A stretch of 64,000 nt of DNA. It comes from Monilinia fructicola. Its lineage: Eukaryota; Ascomycota; Leotiomycetes; Helotiales; Sclerotiniaceae. Below are positions 42,815 through 50,009 of the stretch, in pieces. The position numbers and the translations under genes were made by a program. The DNA lies in contig VICG01000018.1 in NCBI GenBank assembly GCA_008692225.1, positions 247,594 to 311,593 of the forward strand, given 5' to 3'. The notes beneath the pieces are model-generated. The model searched no databases. It was not told the origin of the DNA and was given only the letters and a program-made list of their open reading frames with translations. How positions within the stretch are numbered: position 1 is the stretch's first letter; each line of letters opens with the position of its first letter.

Positions 42815-43690
42815 GATTATGATTTTTAAAGAATAAAAATATTTAGTTAATAAAATGTAATATATATATATATATTAGTTTTATAAAGCTTAATTAAACT
42901 ATAATATAAAATGTTTAATAGATTGTTCTTTTATAGACAGGTATATAATAAATCAAAATATAAGATTGAAATTTTATAAATAATAAATAATATAAACAAA
43001 AGTAAAAAATTCCTTTATTAAGTTAATGTTATTTTTTTATAAATATGTAGAATCGAAATAGATATAATACTATTAATAAAGATAGTTTAATGTTATGATT
43101 TGATAACAAAAACTTAAGCGAAATGATATTGAATAGTATATTTTATTCACTAGGAAAAATTATAGAATATAATTTATATTGAAACAAAAACTAAAGAATT
43201 TACTTTAACGATAAAGAGATATTAAAGATTAAGGAAATATAATACTCTAAAAGATTATTATTATATTCTAGATTTTATAGTAGTATATAAGTAAGTTGAA
43301 AAGGTGTAAATAGAGTCATAGCAAACGAGTAGAAAATTATATATATTATTCTTCTCCTTTATTTAAATTTTTTTTTAATATAAAAGCTAAAAAAGAAATA
43401 AAAAAAAATTTATTTATTGGATATTATAAAGTTTTATAAAGTTTTTTATAATTTTTTTCTTTATAATTGATACTATTAGTTTTAAGAAGGAATATACAAT
43501 ATTTTATCGAAACTTTAAGGATAAAAAAGAAAGATATATTAAAAAATAGCCTTTCTCATAAGTTTAATTAATATTATTAGCTAATATTTAAAAGAAAAGG
43601 ATCTTAAATCCTTTTCTTTCCTCGTTAGAAATAACTCTATTTACTTTAATTAGCCCCTTTATTCCTCATCCTTACCTATAAAATCTATAG
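42815..43690 (+). repeat. LTR-like repeat c
   Basis: Starts 'aaaagattatgatttttaaag' and keeps the order of repeats a and b, ending in 'aaaggatcttaaatccttttctttcctc...cctttattcctcatccttacc'. It is slightly less A+T rich than a and b. It closes the pol-less element and lies just left of the foldback arm at the island edge. Confidence 0.65.
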
Positions 43691-43699
43691 TAAACTATA

Positions 43700-44095
43700 T
43701 ATTTTAAAATTATTTAATATATTATTAATTTTTGTTTTTATAGTATACTTAAAAAAGGTTTCCATTCGAAAATAAATTTTGAATATTTAAAAAAAATAAT
43801 TAAATTCTTAAATATAATATATTGTATTTGATTTTTAACTTTCTTTTAATACAATATTTTAAATCTTATTTAAATGTTTCTAATTCTATTTTTTATTTTA
43901 TTTATTACTTTAGTAAAACTTAAAGTTTTTATTATACTATTATTAATTTAGGTATAACTCTTATAATGCTAAAACTTAATAACAAATATTAACATCCTTC
44001 ATTTATAATACATATAGACATTATAAAAAAATTATAGTGGTTAAGTCAAATGATTATAAGTTTCATATTTGCGTATGCCTCTTTTTCAAACGCGC
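43700..44095 (-). mobile_element. Single foldback arm at the left edge of the gene island
   Basis: The tip at 44041-44095 (inverse: GCGCGTTTGAAAAAGAGGCA then 'tacgcaaatatgaaacttataa') is the outer end of the foldback element, lacking only its last five bases (CTCGG). Inward similarity to the complete copies continues for at least ~150 bp with many changes and then fades. Only one arm is present; no partner arm is found to the left, where LTR repeat c lies instead. The outer tip faces the genes. Confidence 0.65.
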
Positions 44096-44156
44096 TATAT
44101 TATTATCATACAGGTTAATATATGGAATATAAGAAAAATTAATCACTACACTTCAG
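44096..44156. other. Junction between foldback arm and coiled-coil gene
   Basis: Sixty bases of mixed composition. Read on the minus strand, they follow a perfect-looking donor (CAG|GTAAGG at about 44170) and contain a TTAAC branch-like site and a TATAG acceptor-like site right at the element tip. The coiled-coil gene could therefore be spliced into the transposon end. This is a hypothesis only. Confidence 0.35.
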
Positions 44157-44723
44157 TCAATCCCCCTTACCTGTATCCTTACATCTTCCATCACCCTCCT
44201 CATCCTCTCCCCCCTCCTCTCCCAGTCTCATCCTCTTCAAGGCCGTCCACTGCTCCTTTGTCAACAGCCCCCCAACCCGTCCCAACCATCTCCCCTTCTC
44301 CTCCAACTTCCACTTCATCTCCTTCAGTTTTGCTTGATATCTCTCTTCCCTTTCTTCATATTTATAAATCCGTGTCTTTAATACTTGGATTTGTTCTTCC
44401 TTCTTTTTCACATATGCTTCGATATCCACTTCGGGTTTGGCATTAGATGCAACAGAAATATCTCGTTTTATTAATCTGGAGATTTCTCCCTTTCGTGATT
44501 TGTTTTCGTTAAACAGTTGCTCCATTTTTGTATCTCTTCTCAGAAGCTTTTGTTGAAGATCGTGGATCGTTTGGTATTGATTTTGGCTTTTGCGCTTGTC
44601 TTGGTGATGAAGATAAAGCTTTGTGCTGGAATGGGATTCAGAAGCATTTTCATCCTGGCCATCTTTTCTTTCTTTATTTTTACAAGAGTTGGTATTAATC
44701 TTGAATTCTTTCTTTTCTTTCAT
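44157..44723 (-). CDS. Coiled-coil protein, hypothetical (188 aa as drawn)
   Basis: The product is not recognised. It is highly charged: a Lys-rich start, then heptad-like stretches at residues ~55-80 (LQQKLLRRDTKMEQL) and ~105-145 (KKKEEQIQVLKTRIYKYEE and following), then LLTKEQWTALKRMR and an acidic Glu/Gly tail. Codon use and composition are normal, unlike the surrounding DNA. The frame stays open upstream of this Met through a GA-rich tract to 44843, so the true start may be further upstream or in a separate exon at 44854-45042. Before the stop there is a strong donor sequence (ACAG|GTAAGG), so the 3' end may also be spliced. It is divergent from the J-domain-like gene. A role in binding partners through coiled coils is inferred only from composition. 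Confidence 0.65.
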   Translation of the reverse strand: MKEKKEFKINTNSCKNKERKDGQDENASESHSSTKLYLHHQDKRKSQNQYQTIHDLQQKLLRRDTKMEQLFNENKSRKGEISRLIKRDISVASNAKPEVDIEAYVKKKEEQIQVLKTRIYKYEEREERYQAKLKEMKWKLEEKGRWLGRVGGLLTKEQWTALKRMRLGEEGGEDEEGDGRCKDTGKGD

Positions 44724-44727
44724 GTTG

Positions 44728-44815
44728 AATCTCTCTCTTTCTCTTCTTTTCTCTCTCTCTCTCTTCTTCTCTCTCTCTCTTCTTCTCTCTCTTTCTCTTC
44801 TTCTCTCTCCTTCTA
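44728..44815 (+). repeat. CT-rich (minus-strand GA) microsatellite
   Basis: Interrupted CTCTCT/TTCTTC repeats occur on the plus strand. On the minus strand the tract is open in the coiled-coil frame and would encode alternating Glu/Arg/Lys. It is either a purine-rich 5' leader or a charged helical extension of that protein. Confidence 0.9.
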
Positions 44816-44853
44816 TTCCAGCTTTGGATTTTGCATTCGAATTTTAATTTTGA

Positions 44854-45042
44854 TTATAGTGGTTTGAAATAATGGATGGGGATAAGGATGAGAAGAGTTT
44901 TCGTTGAGATATTGAATCCCATTTCTGCTGCTACTGCTGCTTGCACGTTTAATGACGGTGATGACGTAAAGAGTAAGAGTAAGATTGAGATTAAAAGTAA
45001 GAGTTGGAGTTTTAGATTGAGATCCAGTATTTGTTTATTCAT
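44854..45042 (-). CDS. Possible signal-peptide exon or small secreted protein (62 aa)
   Basis: The frame begins MNKQILDLNLKLQ and runs into LLLLISILLLLF, a strong hydrophobic core. It is followed by a Ser/Pro turn and an Ala-rich NVQAAVAAEM, where VQA or VAA would suit signal peptidase. The rest is short and ends at a stop. It lies 130 bases upstream of the coiled-coil frame on the same strand, so it could be the first exon of that gene (weak donor-like GTAGCA or GTGCAA near 44935) or a separate small secreted protein. The intergenic gap to the divergent gene is 243 bp. The 62-aa frame could also be fortuitous. Confidence 0.4.
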   Translation of the reverse strand: MNKQILDLNLKLQLLLLISILLLLFTSSPSLNVQAAVAAEMGFNISTKTLLILIPIHYFKPL

Positions 45043-45285
45043 TGTATGATTGACTGTATTACGATAATGATGAAGACTAAATGGATTTCTTCATTGTTCG
45101 ATATGATATTTGATGAACAAAGAACAAAGTGGAAGAAGCAGGAATGAATACAAAGCGAACAGAAAAGAGAAATGGAAAAGAAATATCTTCCTACTTAAAT
45201 CCACATACAACCATCTCTCCTTTAATTATTTCTTTCCACCTTTCACTTTATCTCATCATCTCATCATCTCATCATCCAAGTAGTC
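45043..45285. promoter_or_regulatory. Divergent intergenic/promoter region of the island
   Basis: This 243-bp interval separates the start of the minus-strand signal-peptide frame from the plus-strand J gene. The half next to the J gene is pyrimidine-rich and ends in three CATCATCTCAT-type repeats before 'gtcATG', typical of a fungal 5' leader. A 66-codon plus-strand open stretch (45129-45329) overlaps it but has no protein-like features. No clear TATA box was seen; promoter function is inferred from position. Confidence 0.5.
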
Positions 45286-45582
45286 ATGTCCTACTATCGT
45301 CACACCTCACCCTGCGTTACCACTCCTAATCCCCTTTACAATCTTCAAATCCCTCATAATGCATTTCCCATTACATTCAAAAACACATCAGTACTATACG
45401 GAGGTCAAGTTCCTTCTAATTTCTCATCTTTTATCAACATGAAACGAAAGTCTTTAGGGCGAGCTTTGCATCCAGATAAATATCGTAGAGGTCAATACAG
45501 TGATGATCATCGACGGAAAATTGAACTAGCTTATGGATTGGTTCAAGATGCTTCGGCAAGGTTATTGAATATGATGGAACAT

Positions 45583-45732
45583 GTTAGTTGATTTATTTTC
45601 AAGTTCTTGTTTTCTTGTTTTTTCTTTTCTTTTCTTTTCTTTTGTTTTTCTTTTGTTTTCTTTTGTTCTGTCTCTCTTCCTTCCCGCCTCTTTCCATTCC
45701 TTCCCCAATTAACTTATCATATCGCATTCTAG
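45583..45732 (+). other. Intron 1 of the J-domain-like gene
   Basis: It begins GTTAGT and ends CTAG, with a TTAAC branch-like site about 20 bases before the acceptor. Inside is a (TTTTC)n pyrimidine tract at 45600-45665. Removing it keeps the frame (His then Asn) and avoids an immediate TGA. Confidence 0.85.
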
Positions 45733-45899
45733 AATAACAATAGCCTTTGTCTCCAAGTTGGCTTTCGAGATCTTCATCATGCAGGTCCATTCTGGGAAGG
45801 AAGAGATAGATACTTTTGTGATGTCCGTCCGGTAGAAAGAATGCCTTGGAGTGATTGGCTAGTGGAATTGTTACATTTACAGAGTGGTGGCGATGAATG

Positions 45900-46042
45900 G
45901 TAAGTTGGTTATCGTGAATTGATGATGTATAATGTTGGTTGTTGATCTAAACATCAACAAAACGCTTGACATCCCTCCTCCTAAGACCTTTCTCTTCGCG
46001 GCCCAAACCCCCAACATCAACTAACCCTGATCCTCAACCTAG
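45900..46042 (+). other. Intron 2 of the J-domain-like gene
   Basis: Perfect fungal donor GTAAGT, CTAAC branch site at about 46020 and CCTAG acceptor 20 bases later. Splicing joins TG to G, making Trp, and opens into LSHLGHSLNQNWGVGY. Alternative acceptors upstream (for example CTAAG at 45985) would create TGA. Confidence 0.88.
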
Positions 46043-46567
46043 GCTTAGCCACCTCGGTCACAGCCTGAACCAAAACTGGGGTGTAGGGTACACTTACACC
46101 CACAACCCTACTACTAACAAATTTCATGTCACCCCTCAATGGGGTGGTCCCCCCGTCTACCCCCCTATCGTTCTACACAACAGACTGTCACGAACTGGAT
46201 ATTCTTGTCCCTCGCAAATTTTACCAAAGACCGCAAGAGGAAAGTTTATGGATTCAATCAATGCATGCTTTCCGTATTGAGATACAAAGACAGATCAATG
46301 ACTGGAAAGTATTTTGGGATTTAGCGGACTGGGACGATTTTAAAAAGTTGACGAGGAGAAGTTTACCGTGGATGTTCGGAATCTGGGGGCTTTGGGAGTT
46401 ACGGCGGATGATGAATGATGGGAAGGATGTTTTGGAATGGGCTTTCAGGGCTTTCAGGGCTTTGAGACGATTGTGGAGGGTGCTTTGCAATTGGAGGGAG
46501 GTTAGAAAAGGTGATGGGATTGAAAGAGAATTGGAAGGGTTGAAGAGATTGAGGAAAGTGATGAGTC

Positions 46568-46678
46568 GGGAAGAATTTGATACGTCGGAAGAATTTGATA
46601 CGCCGGAAGAATTTGATACGTCGGAAGGGTTTGATAAGTCGGAAGAATTTGATAAGTCAAAAGAATTCGAAGAGAATA
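46568..46678 (+). repeat. 18-bp coding minisatellite in the J-gene 3' end
   Basis: Six imperfect copies of an 18-bp unit (GAAGAATTTGATACGTCG) encode EEFDTS-type hexapeptides, making an acidic Phe-spaced tail. Third-unit and later variants change Thr to Pro or Lys. Arrays like this vary in copy number between strains. Confidence 0.93.
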
Positions 46679-46689
46679 AGGTAATATAG

Positions 46690-46836
46690 AAAATGAGGCA
46701 ATTTGATTTTAATTGATTTTAGAATAACACTAATTATTTTATTGAAATATAATTTACTTTATATAAGATCTATATATTGATATTTAAAAGAAATCTTAAA
46801 ATCTGAAAATTAATAAATCTATATAAATTTTAAAAC
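46690..46836. other. Downstream flank of the J gene
   Basis: Composition drops from normal to AT-rich within this 147-bp interval, which would hold the 3' UTR. It ends at the outer tip of the right foldback arm. No terminator motif can be singled out. Confidence 0.5.
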
Positions 46837-47224
46837 TCGGGCGCGTTTTAAAAGAGGCATAGGCGAATATAAAACTTATAATTATTGAATAAAATCCTAA
46901 TATAATTTAATATAATTGAAATATGTATTAAATTTAGTATTTTAAGATCTTCCTATAAAGTTTTTATATTATAAAAATTATTTTTAAAAGAATACTAATA
47001 TTATAAAATTAGTAATTTTAGAAAATTTTGAAATTTATTAATTTATTAATTTTAAAATTAAGAATATAAAAATATTAAAAATTAAAATTATAGAAAAATA
47101 ATATAATCTTTAAAGTTTTATTAAATGTTTTCAAAATTCAAAATTATTTATTATATCAATATATATATTAATATAAAAAGTAAAAAATTTAAATTTTCAA
47201 TAGAAAAATATACTTATATAATCC
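46837..47224 (+). mobile_element. Single foldback arm at the right edge of the gene island
   Basis: It starts with the intact tip CTCGGGCGCGTTTTAAAAGA and aligns with the left half of the copy at 3082 as far as 'ataatc', which corresponds to 3469, within about ten bases of that element's palindrome centre (3478). It then stops at the first subtelomeric unit. It is 388 bp, one arm of the 769-793-bp element. TA is missing at its outer side (AA instead). Confidence 0.75.
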
Positions 47225-48412
47225 TAATAACTATTCTATGAATTTTTTCGCGGGCCACTATTGGTGATGGCCCGTTTCGACAGGGGGGGTAATGGCCCGC
47301 AAAAAATAATCAAACCAGCTATTATTATAATTTGTTCAAATATTAATATCATTTAAAAATTGAAAATTGTATATAAATAAAAGTTAATTTAAATTTTTTA
47401 TATATAAAATTTATTTTAAATTATTTTAAAAATTAAAGAATCTATACAAATTTTTAATATATTAATATTTTGATGGTATGTGAGATAAAGCTATTTCGAT
47501 AGAAGGATAATAGCTTAATAAAATATTCATTTTCATTCGAATTTATTTTTACTTTTATTAGCTTAAATCTTTATATAAATTCAAAATTCAAAATGCTATA
47601 TAATAAAAACTTATTTAAATTTTATATATATATAATTTATTTTAAATTATCTCAAAAATTGAAGGATCTATACCAGTTTGAATTATTAATTATAAAAAAA
47701 TGATTAGCTAAAATAATATAGAGGAATAATATTTCGAAAAATAATATATTTTAAATAATATTTTAATTATTTAATATTAATTTAATTTTATATTATAAAA
47801 ATCTAAAAAAAGCTAATATTTAATTAAAACAAATAAAGGGCTTTATAATATTTTTTAAAATTTTGAAATTCGAATTATTTATTATAAAGGTATAATATAT
47901 ATTTTAAAATAAATAAGTTAATTTGTTTAAACGTGATAAACTGTTGTAAATATATTTATATTAATTTTATTAGCTTAATTTTATTAAGTATAAATAGAAT
48001 TTTTAGAGAATAATACTTTAATAAAAGACAAAGGTATTTTAATTGTATTATTAATTTGATTAATAATATAACGAATATTACATGCTTTAGGTACATAATA
48101 TCTTATTACGTTAAGCGATACTGTATATATAAAGAGATCTTTAAGTTCTTTAAAAGATCTCTTTCTTTCTTAGCTTTCTTATTTTAGTTAACTAATCTCT
48201 ATTGATTCGCTTTAGTATATGATTATGACAAATAATACAATTTGTAATTCTTTGTATATATATTAATTTTTAATTTATTAAATTTAATACTTTTTAACAA
48301 AAAATAAAAAAGCTTTATTTTATATTAATATATATAAGTTCAATTATAAATAGCAGAGTAAAAAATATTTAACTTTAATAAAATATTTTAAATGATTACG
48401 TTTAAATACTTT
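47225..48412 (+). repeat. Subtelomeric repeat unit 1 (internal group)
   Basis: Opens 'taataactattctatgaatt' and then the best-preserved version of the unit's GC-rich hairpin: GCGGGCCAC ... TTTCGACAGGGGGG ... GGCCCGC. It continues through diverged sub-repeats, the block 'ctaaaaaaagctaatattta', the 'ggtataatatatattttaaaat' block and a 'tataaatagcagagtaaaa' end. It has the same order of landmarks as the five units next to the telomere, 10 kb away. Confidence 0.8.
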
Positions 48413-49620
48413 TAATAATTATTCTATAAATTTTTTTGTGGATTATTATTGGTGATAGCTTATTTCAATAGGGGGGATGGTAGCCTGCAAAAAAATCTCA
48501 AATCGGTTATTATTAGAATTCCTTTAAATTTTAAGATATTTTTAATTTTGAAAATGGTATTTTATTAATAATTATTTAAATTTTCTAAATCTAAAGTTGA
48601 TTTTCAATTATCTTTTATATTCATAAATTTGTATAAAAATTAAAATATTAATGGTATATAGATGGTTGTATCGAATAATGTAGGGTAATATATTATTATT
48701 TTAATTTAATTTATCAATTAAAAATTTAATAAAAATTTATTTTATTATAAAATCTTGTTATAAAAATAATAATTCTATAAATCTTTAATCAAATATTAAT
48801 AGATCTGTATTAGATTAAAATATTAATGATATATAGGTGGTTGTATTGAATAATGTAGGGTAGTATATTATTATTCTAATTTAACTTATAAATAAAAAAA
48901 TTCAATAAAAAATCAAGATTATTATAAAATTTAAAAACAAAAAAAATAATATTATAAATCTTTAATTAAATTTTGAAATTCCGAAATTTATTTTGAATTA
49001 TTTTTTATATTGAAGGATTTATATTAGTTTATTATATTTTGTTTTAAAATTTGATTTATATATTTAAATTGAAAAGGGTGATTATATAATCTTTATTATT
49101 CTTTTAAAAAAAGATTCTATTTATTTTAAATTTTAATTAATTTATAATAATTTCATTAATTATTATAAAAATCTAAAAAAAGATAATATTAAATAAAAAT
49201 AATTAAGGGGCATTATAATTTCTTAAATTTTTTCAAAATCGAAATCTTTTTATTAAAAGTATAAATATATATATTCAAATGAGTAGATTATTTTATTCAA
49301 ATATAGCAAATTGTTGCGAGTATATTTATACTGATTTTATTAGTTTGATTCTATTAGGTATAAATAGAATTTTCAGGGGATAATACTTTAATTAAAAATA
49401 AAAGTATCCTAATCTTATTAATTCTTAGATTATTTATAATTTATTACTAATTTAATTTATAATCCTTTATATATATATTAACAGATTTATTAAACCTAAC
49501 CTTTTTTAATTAAAAATGAAAAAGCTTTATTTTATATTAATATATATAAGTTTGGTTATAAATGGTAAAATGAAGATTATTAATTTCAATTAAATATTTT
49601 AAATCTGTTATATTTAAACA
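48413..49620 (+). repeat. Subtelomeric repeat unit 2 (internal group)
   Basis: Opens 'taataattattctataaattt' and a RIP-weakened hairpin (gtggattattattggtgatag ... caataggggggatgg). Its middle contains two copies (about 48646 and 48828) of a sub-repeat with 'ggttgta(t/c)(c/t)gaataatgtagggta', so its internal layout differs from unit 1. It ends in the shared 'tatataagtttggttataaatgg' block. Confidence 0.75.
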
Positions 49621-49639
49621 TTTATTTTTGTTTTAAATT

Positions 49640-49990
49640 TTAATTTTGAAATTTTATATATAATCCTTCGAATTTCTTGTTTAAAAAAGATTAGGATTTA
49701 AATTTACCTTTAAAATCTATTTTTAAAATTTATGTTAAAATACTTTTTAATATTTTTTTTTTAATTTTTAATTTTTTAAAATTTATATTAAAATACTTTT
49801 TAATATCTTTATTTAAATTCTTTAAAATCTACATTCAAATTTACATTTAAATCTATATTAAAATACTTTTTAATATTTTTATTTAAATCCTTTAAAATCT
49901 ATTTTTAAATTTATATTTAAATCTATATAAAATCCATTTTAATATTTATATTAAAATTCATTTTAACATTTTTTATTTATTTTAAAATTA
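49640..49990 (+). repeat. ~50-60-bp degenerate tandem repeat upstream of the helicase relic
   Basis: Four or more imperfect units contain 'ttatattaaaatactttttaatatt' followed by 'ttatttaaatcctttaaaatct'. It occupies the position of a promoter or leader for the helicase that starts at about 50010. No promoter motif is recognisable. Confidence 0.65.
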
Positions 49991-50009
49991 ATTTCTTGAT
50001 TTATTTAAA

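Larger units (their letters stand above)
45286..46689 (+). pseudogene. J-domain-like (HPD) fungal protein gene, three exons, apparent frameshift
   Basis: Exon 1 is 45286-45582 (99 codons, phase 0), exon 2 45733-45899, exon 3 46043-46689. Intron 1 (150 nt) has donor GTTAGT, acceptor TTCTAG. Intron 2 (143 nt) has donor GTAAGT, a CTAAC branch and acceptor CCTAG, and joins to give a Trp codon. Residues ~57-92 (SLGRALHPDKYRRGQYSDD, then AYGLVQDASARL) match helix II-HPD-helix III of DnaJ J-domains, the part that stimulates Hsp70. Helix I is not obvious. Exon 2 is aromatic-rich (GPFWEGRDRYFCDVRP). In exon 3 the sense frame changes between about 46149 and 46186, around two C6 runs, from VYPPIVLH to TDCHELDILVP. 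The second half has Trp-rich WKVFWDLADWDDFKK and a six-fold SEEFDT-type tail. The expected product is ~370 aa. The shift may be real inactivation, a sequence error or a very short intron; no good splice sites fit. Confidence 0.8.

Noticed and set aside
44069..44446. 125-codon plus-strand Pro/Ser-rich frame
   Set aside because: Antisense shadow of the coiled-coil gene; the Pro-rich text mirrors Glu/Gly-rich codons, and its start lies in the transposon tip.
44517..44867. Plus-strand Ser/Leu/Phe-rich frames over the CT tract
   Set aside because: Low-complexity translation of the CT microsatellite opposite the better-supported minus-strand coding frame.
45599..45790. 63-codon minus-strand Lys-rich frame
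   Set aside because: Antisense of intron 1 and exon 2 of the J gene; the Lys run comes from the intron's TTTTC tract.
45966..46042. N-terminal part of the plus-strand frame starting MTSLLLRPFS
   Set aside because: This stretch is the end of intron 2; the CTAAC branch and CCTAG acceptor lie inside it.
46254..46490. 78-codon minus-strand frame
   Set aside because: Shadow of exon 3 of the J gene, which has the protein-like plus-strand frame.
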